A DNA stretch of 64,000 bases from Hymenopus coronatus (GCA_030762935.1 CM060900.1:286102784-286166783); one strand, 5' to 3'. Shown: positions 33,647-46,130, counted from the stretch's first letter. A program made the numbers and translations. Notes: generated by a model from the letters alone, not told the origin.

Positions 33647-34501
33647 TAGGTGTGGTCTTAGATAACCACAATACTGAAATAAGCTTTACACGAGATGGAA
33701 GTTACACAGATAGGGGGGAAATTAGGTTTAATTAGGGTAATATGCACATACATTTGGTTGTGACGACTGTTGACCAGCTTGCCTCGAATAACAGCGGACA
33801 TTGTTTACCGACTCAGACATTTGCGTTACCTAGCTTTTCGGAACACAATGGGATTCACCCATAGTATACTTGGAACAACTAAACGAATACTTTGTTATAA
33901 AAAATGTACCAGAGTCACTTTAAATGACAGTCCTAAGAAAATGTGTGAATGCACGTACATTACAATGGGTGCAACTTGCATAGACCAGACAAGATTCTTT
34001 TGATTTTTTTCAAAATATATTTATTAATAGATACTGGAATGCCTCGCGCCAACAAAAAATAGGGCAAAATTATGTTACGGCCAATTTTCGGCTCGAGAGA
34101 ATCTTAGTATGTCAGATTACGTGCTTCAACATTCCAGATTTATAAAACATCTCAAACCGCAAATTTTAGAGCAAGATTTTATAGAGCTGATCATGAAGCA
34201 CTTTCCGCTAAGGATCCAAAATTAGTTGTTAATGGCTCGACCTAGGAGTATTAACGCATTGGTAGATCTGCTGTCCGCGTTAGAACAACAAGAAATTGAG
34301 TCAAGCCGGAACTTTAACTCGGAGAGTACTGGGGCTGTGCATTATAGATGTGGTGGTTTCTCGGAAAATTACCGAAGCCGGGAACAAACTGAAACACGTA
34401 CAGAGAACGGTATCAACGAACATTGCCAGAGTTTGAAAGAAACGGCGACAGAAACCCCAGAAATAGAAGCCCGAGCACATAAATACGCTGAGGATTCATA
34501 G
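32300..34501 (+). pseudogene. Gypsy gag region, disrupted
   Basis: Two Lys/Glu/Asn-rich pieces (32779-33018 and 33214-33597) are probably the N-terminal gag with coiled-coil character. The first contains near-repeats of FKGEIQSFKEGNESQ that continue out of frame to about 33110. A (TAA)n microsatellite interrupts at 33602-33648. The later part, about 34120-34290, reads FIELIMKHFPLR and RPRSINALVDLLSALEQ, the end of a Gypsy-type capsid. No zinc knuckle is evident in the following region, which has an (AT)n tract at 34650-34694. Confidence 0.6.
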
Positions 34502-34648
34502 AAACTACAACAATGGCGAGCGAAATAGCAGCAATCACAAGCAGTCGGGACATAATAATTTTAGGGGGGAGGACAAACCCAGAGATATTTTAGGGGTCGT
34601 GAAGGATCACAGCACAGATCTCAAGAAAATTACTGATCCGAGGACGAC

Positions 34649-34649
<1 letters not shown>

Positions 34650-34694
<45 letters not shown>
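34650..34694. repeat. (AT)n microsatellite in the Gypsy gag-pol junction
   Basis: More than 20 AT units directly between gag and protease-coding regions. Probably expanded after insertion. Confidence 0.9.
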
Positions 34695-34696
<2 letters not shown>

Positions 34697-34950
34697 TCCA
34701 GAAAGAGAAACGAGATCACCCTGACGAGTAGCAGAACCACAAGAAATTATAGTAGAACCGATACAATCACGAGGAACTAATAAGACGGAAAACTACTAAG
34801 TATTTGATGTTTGAGGACGTCATGCGTGTCACGAAATTATCCAATCAAAATTGTCCCCAAGTAGCACAAATGTCAACCACAAACACCCAATAGAAAAAGA
34901 AAAATTTTGAAAATTCAGATAAAATTAACTTCCAAATTCCTCTTATTGCG

Positions 34951-36030
34951 GTGAGAATTTTTAACATCACCTATAAAGCATCTTTGGACAGTGCAGCATC
35001 TTGTTCATGTATTTCTTTAGAGCTTTATGAACTATGGATTAATGATGGATTTAAATTTATGGAATTGCCTACAACGAATTTAGTCTGCATTGTCGCAATT
35101 GGAAAAGCAACAAAGGTTGTTAAACTACAATGCATGGTTACGATGAATATGGAGAATCATTCCGCGGATATTATGTTTTTAGTAGTAAGAAGGTTAAATA
35201 ACCCTATTATTATGATTGGTGCGGATGTATTTAACGAATACGGCGCTCACCTAGACTTCGAAAGAAAGGAAATTACATTTAATGTGCAAGGAAAAACCAT
35301 AACCACCAAATTCCTACCAGAAGTAGCCGAAAACATTCAACTTTCCAAGGGAGAAGCCGGAATGATGGACTCAGAAATGTTTATACAACACATTAGGGTA
35401 TGTGAAATATTTCATCCCTCTTCTCCTGAGAGAAAGGAAGCAGTCAAGCAGATTTGTGTGGAGAAGTCACAATACACTAAGCGGATCTCTGCTCCGGCAG
35501 AACATATAGCTGACGAACTGTGGAAGAAATGTCAACAAACTGACCAGTTAACGGATCAGCAGCATAAGGAATTGTTGAAGGTGTTCAAAGAAAACTTACG
35601 TGTTTTCTCTGAACAACCCGGCTTATGTAACTTGCATACACACACGTTTAAAGCAGAATCTGTTCAACCATTCCATCATAAATATAATAATCTACCCTTA
35701 GGATTACATAAACTAGCACAAAAGGTCATTGACCAGATGGTTAGAGATAATATTATTCAAGGACAGTCGAAATATATTTCTCCATTATGCTGGATAATAA
35801 AAAAGGGAGATCCAATAAGGTTACGTGCTACACTCAACGCTAGAAAACTCAATACATACCTAGAACCTGATTATTTTCAAAACGAGAGCGTCGACCAAAC
35901 CTTAGCAAAAATGGCGAGTGGCAAATACATGACTATTATTGATCTGACAAACAGTTATTCGCAAATACCACTAGATCCTGTTGATAGACCATATTTTAGT
36001 TTTTCATATGGCCGGAAAATATGTCTTTAA
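34951..36030 (+). pseudogene. Gypsy pol: protease and first half of reverse transcriptase
   Basis: A 359-codon frame. Residues 12-17 read LDSAAS, the retropepsin active-site region. The usual Gly after D-(S/T) is Ala, so the site is atypical. IMIGADVF (about residues 90-97) is the second half of the protease fold. From about residue 228 the reverse transcriptase starts: VQPFHHKYNNLP, IIQGQSKYISPLCWIIKK, and YMTIIDLTNSYSQIPLD (catalytic Asp region) near residue 330. The frame ends at 36030 and reverse transcriptase continues in a second frame. The first codon is only the first Met; the polyprotein would start upstream. Confidence 0.82.
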
Positions 36031-36575
36031 TGTACTACAATTTGGAACTAAGACCGATGCATCAGCCTTCTTACGCGCCATAAATGATTTTTTTAAAAGT
36101 TATGTGTGTGATTTTCTTGTTAATTATATTGACGATTTTCTGATTATATCAGAAACTTATGAATTGCACCTGGAACACATTGATTTTGTTTTGAGTAAAC
36201 TAGGACAAGCATGATTTACAGTTAATCTGAATAAATCACAAGTCTGTGTAAATGAAGTGAAATTCTTAGGCTCCGTTATAAAAAAAAAAAAAAGGAATGC
36301 ACCCCGATGCAGATAAGATAAAGGATATAAACGTAATTCCTGCCCCTCGTAATCTGAAACAATTACGACGAATTTTTGGTATATGGAATTATGTGAGCAG
36401 ATTCCTACCTAAATATTCCCAAGAAACCGCACCTTTACGTGCTTTATTAGCTAAAAATCAGAAATGGAAGTGGGATGACCAATTGCAAAAATGCTTTGAA
36501 CACGTCCAACAATTGTTTTCAAGGTCAATCTTATTAGAGAGACCAAGACAAGGTCGAGATTCTCAGTTTATGTAG
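35981..36575 (+). pseudogene. Gypsy pol: rest of reverse transcriptase
   Basis: In the shifted frame, FNVLQFGTKTDASAFLRAI and YIDDFLII (YIDD at 36125-36136) give an intact catalytic Asp pair. A stop at 36212-36214 and an A13 run at about 36280-36293 change frame again before the thumb/connection segment NLKQLRRIFGIWNYVSRFLP (36297-36575). At least three events break the enzyme. Confidence 0.8.
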
Positions 36576-37051
36576 ATGCTTCAATGGGAGGATATGGGTG
36601 CATATTGACTCAAATAGATGAAAATATGGAAGTGCATGTCATAGCCACTGCCTCGAGAGGTCTTACTGTAACGGGAAGAAAGGTGTCAGTTACTCTCTTG
36701 GAATTAGGCGCGACTTATTTCGCCCTGACAAAATTTAAGACTAATATTTATAATCATCCGGTGACTATTTATTCTGATCACATAAATTTGACTTTTATAA
36801 AACAATGCAAACTCTTGTCAACTAAGCTTTCGAGATACATCCATGCAGTATCTCTATATCAAGCAAAAATAATGTACGTGCCCGGTAAAACTAATACATT
36901 TGCGGTTCTACTATCCCGAGTGAAAACCATTGCAGGAATTCCAGAAACTAATACACGTGCAAAAAGGGAGGTTCAAATTTTAAATATTCAAATAAAGCTT
37001 AGCACAGAAGCGAAAGGAATGCTAAAGCAGCTAAGTGATTTACAGAGGTGA
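36542..37051 (+). pseudogene. Gypsy pol: RNase H
   Basis: The frame is open from upstream of the Met at 36584. VYVDASMGGYGC (36566-36600) gives the first Asp, TLLELGAT the Glu, and TIYSDHINLTF (about 36764-36798) the second Asp. A tether-like segment ends VPGKTNTFAVLLSR, normally ..ADaLSR. This is the usual RNase H of Gypsy elements that removes template RNA. Confidence 0.8.
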
Positions 37052-37090
37052 GATGAAAAGTTAATTAAATATATAGAAACACCACCCAAG

Positions 37091-38150
37091 TTGGAGGATA
37101 GCTGTAAAGATAACAAATTCGCTATGCATAAGGTACATGAACCCCAATGGAAAGTATATATCCCACGATGTCTGGAAAAGAACCCAATTAAGGAATTTCA
37201 CTCGCAACTAGGCACAGACCGCACGACTAACAGCATTTTGGGATTAATGTTCATACGGAAGGCCAGGGAGAAGGTGCGAAAGATTATTGCTTGTTGTTTA
37301 TTAGGTCAGCAGTGTAAGCCGAAAAACAAAATATTATACGGAAACACATGCCACCTTATGGACTAAGCCACGTCAGCTGGCATGCTTATAAGGTCATGGG
37401 CCACTTCCTACAGCTAAGCTGGGATATAAAAATATATTAGTATGTTATGACGTATATTCCCGTTACGGGAGATTATTTGCATTAAAAGCAGCAAATAGTA
37501 AGACATGCATTAATGCTTTAATGAAGCGGTACATACCTGAAGAAAGAAACATAGAAGAAGTACTTACAGATAATGCCACTATATTTCGAGGACATGTGTT
37601 CGAAAACGGGTTAAAAGAAAAGGAAATCAAACATTATTATTGCTCTAAGTATCACCCCAGAAGCAATAATAGCGAAGAGCCATAAAAGAGTTAGGTGTAT
37701 TGCTACGACTCATGGTAAACAAAAAACATACACAATGGATTAATTTCGTGAACCACATAGAGACACTCCTCAACAATACTATTAATTCAGTTACTGGCTA
37801 CAAACCCATCACTTACATACCGGAAAAATAAACAAAACAATTACTTCAAGTGTTCCCGAAACAATGACTGTAATAGATAGCGTTCAATTAGAAATTGAAG
37901 AAATGTATGACAATGTTACCAAGAAAATTAATAATGCGGCGTCTAAACGGAAATTAAGGGAAGCCAACGAAATAAAGGAATCAAATGGGATATTAAAGTT
38001 AACGACCTGGTCTTGTGTTGTAATAAAACGCTATCAAATAAAATAGAAAAGGAAAACGTTCGTCTGATAAAATACTTTTTGGGGCCATTTGTTGTAAAGA
38101 AAATTTTCTGTGCTGATACTGATCCACAATAGGATTATTGGACGTTACCA
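37091..38150 (+). pseudogene. Gypsy pol: integrase with GPY/F-type module, disrupted
   Basis: 37091-37366 carries a zinc-binding N-terminal domain: FHSQLGTDRTT for the His side and CLLGQQCKPKN for the Cys side (normally C-x2-C, here spaced by six). The catalytic core at about 37372-37830 is spread over several frames; TDNATIF (about 37567-37590) is the second Asp block, and the last Glu block near 37655-37685 is followed by a stop. 37864-38046 is the C-terminal helix region, and LGPFVVKKI (38079-38105) is the GPY/F signature. I cannot place all three catalytic residues in one frame. Confidence 0.72.
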
Positions 38151-39160
38151 TAAAAACCTTCTACGACCCTTTAAACAAGAAAGTAACGACACTAAGAAAT
38201 GAAAATTGTTGGCGAAAGGAAAGAAAAAGGAGAGAAAATGATATTGTTAAATTAGCAAAACAACAGGTTAAGGGAAAGCATTTAGAAGAATGAGGTGAGA
38301 AAAGCATAAGGAAGGTTATATAAAAGGGTAACTATGGCAAGTGATATGAGGGTAACAATTGTTTACTGTTATTTCCGCCTAAATATGTCAGGCAAAATCA
38401 TTAACAGGTAGAATAACCTGAGTCATGTGCATAAATATAAAAATTGTTCGTGTTAAAACTGTATAAATTTAAAACTAATTAATGAGAAATGATAATAATT
38501 ATGGTTATCTAAGGAAATTATGATCTACCAAACATAAATAAATAACAAAATATTCCGTTTCGTAAAGAAATTTGGTAATGTTAACTTTTATTGTTACGAA
38601 TAAGGTTCTAATATGATAAAACATTTTGTCGATAAGGAATAATGCCGTTCAGGTATAAAAACCAAGAAAAATACAGAATGTAAATAGATTAAGTAATACT
38701 CATAATGTAATTATAGTGTAAAGTGTGAAAGTGACGAAGGAGATGATAGCCGAAAAGGAGAAGAATTCTCTAACTCAATCGACAGACATTTAATCTCCTG
38801 GCTACATAATTGTATACATTTATAATGTACATAGAAATAAGTATTATAAAAACTATATGCTATGAGAGAATATAAGTGTTTTTGTTTTGAAATTTATGCT
38901 AGGTTCAGAATCAGTGTTATATATAAAATGTAATGAGGCACTTACCCGGCGTGAGAAAAAGAAGGGTCAATACCCAGAGAAGGACTCAGGTAGAAAGGAA
39001 GCGGGGACAAAGATTTGTTTTGAATAAGAGGATAGTGAATCCGAGGCGTCAGCTGAGGATTCGAAAAAGACATATATAAACAGTGAACGCACGCATGTCG
39101 AAGGAATATATGAACTATAAAGTTATCAACAAAAAAATTAACTTCTTCATAGGGGCATTA
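38151..39160 (+). other. Gypsy 3' internal region without envelope-like gene
   Basis: AT-rich with no frame over 60 codons on the sense strand. The end, AGGGGCATTA at 39151-39160, is the only purine-rich stretch next to the 3' LTR and would be a weak polypurine tract. Confidence 0.6.
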
Positions 39161-40183
39161 TGCGAGAGTATTTTAGTACGACGCATATATTAGTTTAATC
39201 ATTAGTTTATAATATTTAACATAGGAAATATATGCTCAGTGGAAAGCATCACCGTGGAGGGTAGAAAATAGCTTTTGTATTCGTCAAGGCTACGGGCTTT
39301 GTTGAAAATAACAAGCATGTTAATGCATTAGGAACATAAGTAACAGCCCTTAAGAAGAAGCTAGATTCTTTCCCTTTTGAAATTAGAGAACGGGAATTTC
39401 GCATTGTAAAACAAGGTCACGTGGGTGTAAAATAAAGAAAAATCCGCGATAGTCACGTGATGACGCCACTTTACGCGCTCTTTTTCAGCCAATAAAAAAG
39501 GAGGGCATAACTCGGACCTTTTTGTATTTAAGTGATGTGTGGGTAAGAAGTAGGGACATACAACGAGGATACAACGCATAAGACACCCCAGGCGTAAGGC
39601 ACAACGCGTAACACACAAGGCTCATAAAGTACGATACATCATGTAGGAAATCGCGAGCCGTATATTGCAGAAAATCAGTGTTTCACAAATTAATCTGACG
39701 GGCAAACATCATCGTGAGTGTTATACGGTCCGAGAAACTCCAGACTACAGTGACTAATGTAAAGTTATAATAACTCTGTAAAAGTGGAATAGCACGTAAT
39801 GAAAACGGCTTCATCAAGTTCGCGATCAGTTATGTCGGGAGTCGCTCGTAGGGTTAGTGCCTCAAATGAACAATAATTCACCAATAAAGGAATTATAAAG
39901 TGAATTAAGTGAGCTTTCTCTATTATTTGAGTCTACCAACAGTGTTACATATCCTTGTCATTCATTTCCCCCCTGAGTAAGAGACTCATGATCTACTAGA
40001 AGAAGCTTAGCCGGTGCAACCAAGGGAATCTGCAAGGTATGTACACTTGATGTAGAGAGATTCACTAGCATTAACCTGCGACCAACTCCAGGTAGACTCA
40101 CCTGACAGCGTCATACTGACATCCCAAAAATAATATGACATAATGGCACCCGAACGTTGACGCTACTAAAACAAACTACGGCA
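39161..40183 (+). repeat. Gypsy 3' LTR (1023 bp)
   Basis: Uninterrupted copy of the LTR, starting TGCGAGAGTATTT and ending CTACGGCA, followed by the target duplication ACAT. The 28-30% AT-rich-looking differences I can see versus the 5' copy are scattered single substitutions and small indels rather than blocks; I did not compute divergence. It contains a block near 39560-39600 (GACACCCCAGGCGTAAGGC) not present in the 5' copy. Confidence 0.88.
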
Positions 40184-40500
40184 ACATAATATTATAAATG
40201 AGAAGCCATTTAAGCAATGTTTAGCGCTTCTAATTAAGAAAACATTTAAACTGTTTTATCGCTTTTGCATCTCGAATTGCCAAATGTAAACGCTATTAGT
40301 AGACGGACAAAGGAACGGGAGGGGAGGTGGAGAAACAAGAGTGTTAACACGTTTAATTAGATGTTTTGCATGTTTAATTACATGAAAACACTGTATTGAA
40401 TTAGAAACTCCTTATAAACATTACTCACGGCCAATACCTGTATAAAATATTCTAGTCTCCACCTTTGTACTCTTTCTTTGAGTGTTCCACGTTTACATCC
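40184..40500 (-). repeat. Right arm of the long inverted repeat (outer part)
   Basis: The reverse complement matches 22190-22460: ATAATATTATG, GAAGCGCTAAAC.TTGCTTAAATG, GACAATTCGAGATG-like, CTCCCCTCC and CGTGTTAACAC. The match fades near 40430-40520. It continues directly from 28421 once the Gypsy element is removed. Confidence 0.8.
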
Positions 40501-43500
40501 CGTATACTGATCTCTGGTAATATGGCTGAGCATTAAACTTAGTGCCTTCTAATGGAAGCTAATAATATTTGTTATCTTACGAGAGTATAAATGAAAACGT
40601 TTTCATCGACGCAATCTAAGTCTTTAATGTATGAACAACTTAGCTATGGTGCAAACGCTGATCTTGTATGTGTCGTCAGTATTTACATATTTCACATTTT
40701 CACTATTTATTCTGTCAGAATAATTAAACGCTTTCCAGTTTGATTGGCTGCTCTAACTTGAGTTTGTTCGTGGGATCCCTTAACTGTATCCATCGGTGAC
40801 TTTACATTTCTATCTAAAGAATTTGTTTTCTGATTTTTAAATTCTGTGGTGCCTCTAAGTGCGTTCTGCCTTGATACAACCTATCCAAGGACTCTGTCAT
40901 AGAATACTTCAACATATTCACTGATCTATTTAGTCTGTAGTCTTTGTTGAAGTCAATGGTTACTAATTGCCTCTTGAGCGAAGACTGAAATTGAGCCATG
41001 TACGGGAGAAACCCTTTTCGATAAACCCTTGTTTCCGATTTTCAGCAGTATAATATGTAAAAAAATAACCATACAGACTTCAGTATTGGCATAATTTCCT
41101 TCTAGGAGATGTTCCACATCGCAAGCCTTTTGTACCGAAATAGAGAGAATGCTGTGACATTTTCAGTAATAATATAAAAAGTGCTCTTCTAACTGGAGTG
41201 CTCCTCTGGTAATGAAATCATAATACTTATCCTTAAATAGTAGTTAAACATTTTCATTTTATCCGCTTTATATATGACGCTTTATAACTTCAATCACTTC
41301 ATTGAAATCAGGAACTACAACTACAGAAGCTCATCCACTCATATGTACTTTTACAGATACCTTCACATTCACTGCTGCGTATGTCTTCATTTCTTTTATC
41401 TCCGTACATGCCTCAAACTTAAGTTATCTGATCTGAAGGGTACAATTCTTTTCGTATTATCTCTAGTTAAACACTTTCGAGCCACAGAATAGGGTTGTGC
41501 AGGTACATAGAATCAACATTGCAATGTTTGCAATGGTGTAGAGGGAAACAGTACTCCTTACCTTCGTTGATAACATAAGCAATTATAACCATTCGTGTTT
41601 CCTTGGCTTCAGACGTTTGAAACAATTCTCGTCGCTTTCATGAATGTTGACTTATATAGCTTCAGTGTCACCAAGTACCTTTAAGAGTTGTTGATATTAG
41701 GCTAGTATGAGATCTGAAATATAGGTACATACTTTCGATTCGTAGACTATTCTCCTGTAACAGTAATAATTATTCTACTTAATAAAATAGTATTTTACTG
41801 CCAAAAGCGCTAATTTGAATAAGGGCTTTGGGACAAGCATGAAAGTGTTTACCATATCGATTATTTATAAGATTGCTTTCAAAGTCAAATAGCTGTAAGG
41901 TAGAAAGCATTACTGCTTTACAAGCTGCTTTTTAAATAAATATACGAAAATGTTGCATACGTGTATGCATATGAGTATATATTCTGGGAGGGGAGGAAGA
42001 TGCATACAGATACTGTGGACTCAGTACTAGACCATATAAATGGTTAAGAGGAGAAGAGCCGAAAATTAAGAATTATACAGGGCCAGTAAGGAGGTCTAAG
42101 ATACTTTGAGAAAAGGATTTTGCCCCTAGACCTTTGGTAGACAAAATACCTAAAGAGGGCTTGGAGTCTGGTACTAGGAAAATCTATCGGCGACTTCGGA
42201 GATAGGCCAGCAGGGAGACTACGTGACTTACGAAGAAGAGGGAAAGTGTAGCATTTTTACCGATGCTACTGATGATGATATCTATAGTACCTGTTTGTAA
42301 AATTGCCACCTCTTTAAAATATAAGGGAGCTAAAGACAAGTTAAAGAGGAAAACGTTCCAGAAAGTGATAAAAGTTTGTACGTATACGAGAGAAACATGG
42401 AGGTTGAAATTTACTCCACATGACTGCACGTACATCTTTTTAGAGGTGTATATAATAAATGTGTTCCGAACTCATGAACCCTTAAAGAAATGTACACACA
42501 GTAACCACAAGCAAATGCATAATGACCCAATCAAACAGATACCGCACACATAACGAAATGCCGTTGAAAATTATATGCAGTCTGCATTGTAATATTGCCA
42601 ATTCAGAATTCAATTGCAAACAAGTAAGTAGTTGTGATGAAACTGGAAAAGATGAGAATGAAGAGGTACTACCGTTGCCTGACAAGGAATCGCTACTGTC
42701 TTAATAGGAGATCATTTTTGTTTCAACTATATCGGGAACAATGCCGTCTTATCCATATTATTTCTCAAGTTTCCCCCATATCTGTAGAAACTTTTCATTC
42801 AGATTTGTTAATTTCTGCAACGTTTGAGGATGACTTCGTGCTTTCTTTAGTGAGTGATTGATTACCCGTCATTATGTTCTCTCACCCCTTGCTTCATTTT
42901 AGCCCAGCAAAACTCAATAGTATGGAAATCACACACTCAAAATGATTACTTAAGCGCAATGATTCCAAAAGCTGTCAATTGTTTATGCCTTCCTTGTAGG
43001 TTTCATTTCTTGAGTAAAGTTAAAAAGTTGTAGTCCAGGCATAAGTGTAGTCCAAAGAAGCCTATGTTATCCAACTGTGGAATCACGGATGATTATAAAT
43101 CACTATGGGAGTGTGGCTTATATTCAATACTATGATTCTTAAAATTAATGCTGACCACTTATTTTACCGTAGCGATCAGCAATAGTATTCCCGGCGTTAT
43201 AAATAAAATGGAAATATTCTATGCAACCCTTGGAAACTTAAGCGTTCACCTTCAAAGTCTATTACCAAAATTAAAATTTTGTGAATGATAGCTTATTAGC
43301 ACGCAGTCTCCATTTCTCAAAAGTGATATTTCTATTAATACAATTTTCATCAATATACAAATTTTTACCGCTTTCTCTCATTTTCTTCACGATAAGGTAA
43401 GCATGTCAATTTGTTCAAATGTTTTCTCCACTTAGAACGCCATTTCTATCGCAAACTCTCGCAAGGAATACATTCTCTCTTTTACAATGGGCAGTAATTT

Positions 43501-44520
43501 CCTGACTATTGGGCCACATTATGCTCTCTTGACCATAAAAATGTTGCAATATGCTTCCCATCCAAGCAGCTGCTCCGCCTAAAAACCAGATTTGAAGCTG
43601 TGGCAACTGTACCAAGCTTTGGTTCTACGGCACGAATATTTCACTCGTACAAATATTTGTTGCTTTATTCAGTATAAGAACGGGCAATTAAAAATTTACG
43701 GAGTCTTGTGTCTCCTAATAGTCAGGAGGACCTGAACGCTTTCGGTAACTCCTTAAATGCAGCGAGTTCATCTGAGGTGTTATGTATTTAAAAGTATTTA
43801 AATAATTTAGCCATCTTAAACGATCCAAAGCGAAAAGAACGCCTTGCAAAAACAAATCCAAATAAACGGGTACTGCAGTGGAGATACATAGTATAAACCA
43901 TGCGAAACAAAAAACCACTATATGTGAACACTAAAACATCCATCGAAAAACTGGTTTCAGTAGGCATGATTACCAAATTGCGGGAATTATGCGTATACGT
44001 TTACAACAGCGCCCGCTCTTTCTGAGCTTAAGCACTGTTCTGCATGTATTATTGGATTTGTAAAAATAAATACATAAATATGCTTGGCACACATAACCAG
44101 CAAGGATGTCCTTGTCCTAATGACTTAAAAACACCACATGTAACAGAATTATGAAAAAGTTATTAGGTCTAAGAAAATACCATTGCCAGCAATTGGCAAA
44201 ATTCAGCTTACCTATCTCTAATTCTTATGATATATGATCATACTCGGCCTTCATTGCCCGGACTATTTATATCTTTATTCGTTTGTATAACTCTTTCTTG
44301 AGACACAAGTATATCTGCTGCCTGTGAGATACCATCGTCAGCATTTTTGAGTATTCTGTAATAAAATATGGATTTCAATCTTTCCTGTCCTATAAATAAT
44401 TATAAAGATCCAAAGCCATTGTAATAGAAAATGTTTAATGGAAGAAATAAAAATCTGAAGGACAAGATAGCGAAAAGGTGAAAGAAAAGATTTCAAAGAG
44501 AAACAAACCCAACACAGGTA
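40501..44520. other. AT-rich DNA, no gene recognised
   Basis: Frames up to 96 codons (for example 42263-42553, and 40814-40999 and 42184-42435 on the minus strand) show no recognisable domain. The minus-strand frames 43715-43976 contain hydrophobic runs in two overlapping phases, so composition is the likely cause. Confidence 0.45.
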
Positions 44521-44596
44521 ATATATATATATATATATATCCAAAATACGTATGGTCGTTCCTCGGCCCACTCAAAACGTTAGAGCTGTGTTAGGT

Positions 44597-44664
<68 letters not shown>

Positions 44665-44665
44665 G
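44521..44665. repeat. (TA)n, (TC)n and (TA)n microsatellites
   Basis: (AT)n at 44521-44541, then (TC)n at about 44601-44643 passing directly into (TA)n to 44665. The compound tract suggests repeated slippage. Confidence 0.92.
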
Positions 44666-44672
44666 TTTTGCA

Positions 44673-44781
44673 TCTCTAACATCTGTGGCGCAGAAAGCGA
44701 CTTTTCAATGCTGAAAAACTATTTGAATGGGAAACATAGAAATTTCTGTTTGAATAATTTACAAATGTATATTGTGATTTA
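44673..44781 (+). pseudogene. Possible hAT dimerisation-domain fragment
   Basis: The frame after the microsatellite reads AESDFSMLKNYLNGKHRNFCLNNLQ, which resembles the C-terminal hAT block (AER.FS.LK…L…RL..L). It is only about 35 residues, with no upstream transposase. It could be coincidence. Confidence 0.3.
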
Positions 44782-45854
44782 GCATAACTCGTATTTTAAT
44801 TATCCAGACACTTGAGATAATATTCTAGTTAGCTTTTTAAATCTAACTTTATTATAACTTTATTTTGGTATTTATACACCAACTGAATATCGCGCGAGAT
44901 ACTCATTATCACACTGTACCTTCCTCCAGCTTTTGTGTTCCCGCATTTAAATATTAAAGTCCAAGCATATCGAATCTAACGGGAAATGTACATTTATCCG
45001 CCCTTTATACACACTATTAAGAATATATGAGAAGGCAATATAGTGTACAAATTAAAAACATCTAACTTTATGTTAAAACAGCACTCTTCAGCAGGGTTTT
45101 GCTAAAAGAAGAACATGTTAACAATATACAATTCTACCAAGGACTCTGGATAGTTCAGGGGGGGGGGAGTATATATTAACTTCTATGCTAGACAACCAAT
45201 TCTTTTTACATGTAGCCAATGAAAAACTGATCATGAATGTCGGGGTAGTTTACACTATTTAATGAATGGCGTCACTACAGCTCTTTGTGATAAAGATAGC
45301 GAAGCGTTTCTCATTTACTCCCAAAATCGTGCAAATCTGTTACCGCAATATCATTAATAGGGAACGCAGCCGGGCTATCGTGTGGCGGTTTAAAGGTTAT
45401 TAACACTACGGGAATTGTTGTCAGGGATAGAGACAGGGGTCTGTGCCCACACTTTCCGTCATAATTAGTGAGGCTACTGCTCCCACCTTCCTGTTTTGTC
45501 TTCTCAGTTCAAAACCCTGACCATCAGTTCGAAGAACACCATCTACTAGCGTATACAAATAAAAATGCAGCGAACTGCAGTTTTTATGTACCCCTAATGC
45601 ACTTCCTTGTCGTTAATCTTTGCAATCTGAGGAAAGTACTCTGAGTAACAAAATTAAATGTTACGTTTAACTTCTTACCTAGTAGCCAATTTTCACGTGC
45701 CAAGCTGTTAATAACGTCATTTGAATGGACAGGGTAACCTGAAAAATTCACATGTTAATGATGTCAAGACAGGCTGACGGCAGGTATTCGAATTCACAGT
45801 CAGGTTTAGCAGACGAACTACGATATGCAAAATACTATTCATTGTGTCTCATTC
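44782..45854. other. AT-rich DNA, no gene recognised
   Basis: A G9-10 run at about 45159-45168. Nothing else is assignable. Confidence 0.45.
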
Positions 45855-46130
45855 GTCCTCTGTGATCTACGGGCTATATGCTAGCCTCTGGTTTCCAAAG
45901 TCACGGGTTCAAACCCGGCGGAGATCGATGGACTTTTTCGGGCGTAAACAATCCTTAATATGCCTTCCTTTGGAGCCGTTGTAAAGCCGTTGGCCCCGCG
46001 TCGTAGATTTACGGCAGGTAAGAGAACCTCAGGCCTGATAAAGCGGTCTCTGAGCATAATTAAAAGGTCTTTAACTCTCAATATAGAATGGAACCCTGAG
46101 AATCGCAATTTCAATTTCATTATCTAACTC
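45855..46130 (+). mobile_element. tRNA-derived SINE (third family)
   Basis: The head is TCTACGGGCTATATGCTAGCC (A-box region) and CACGGGTTCAAACCCGG (B box, 45903-45919). The body has CTTTTTCGGGCGTAAAC, ATGCCTTCCTTTGGAG, CGTCGTAGATTTACGGCAGG and GAACCTCAGGCCTGATAAAG. I recognise this head-body combination as a dispersed insect SINE. No poly(A) tail; target duplication unclear. Confidence 0.75.

Larger units (their letters stand above)
28422..40183 (+). mobile_element. Degenerate Gypsy LTR retrotransposon with a LINE in its 5' LTR
   Basis: Two related LTRs (28422-28794 plus 31658-32275, and 39161-40183) start TGCGA and end CA, flanked by ACAT at 28418-28421 and 40184-40187, a 4-bp target duplication. 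Internal order is primer-binding site, gag, protease, reverse transcriptase, RNase H, integrase with a GPF module: the Ty3/Gypsy order. No envelope-like gene is seen in the 1 kb between integrase and 3' LTR. Multiple stops and frameshifts show it is dead. It interrupts the right arm of the inverted repeat. Confidence 0.88.

Noticed and set aside
34951..36030. Domesticated retroviral-like protease/polymerase gene
   Set aside because: The open frame is long but sits between LTRs, ends mid-domain and continues in other frames, so it is ordinary decay.
38151..39160. Envelope-like gene downstream of the Gypsy integrase
   Set aside because: No frame over 60 codons, no signal peptide or transmembrane pattern; no evidence for an envelope.
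40814..40999. Minus-strand 61-codon Lys/Arg-rich frame
   Set aside because: No domain recognised and no matching repeat elsewhere in the window; left unassigned.
43715..43976. Hydrophobic minus-strand frames as a possible receptor exon
   Set aside because: Two overlapping phases are equally hydrophobic, indicating composition rather than coding.
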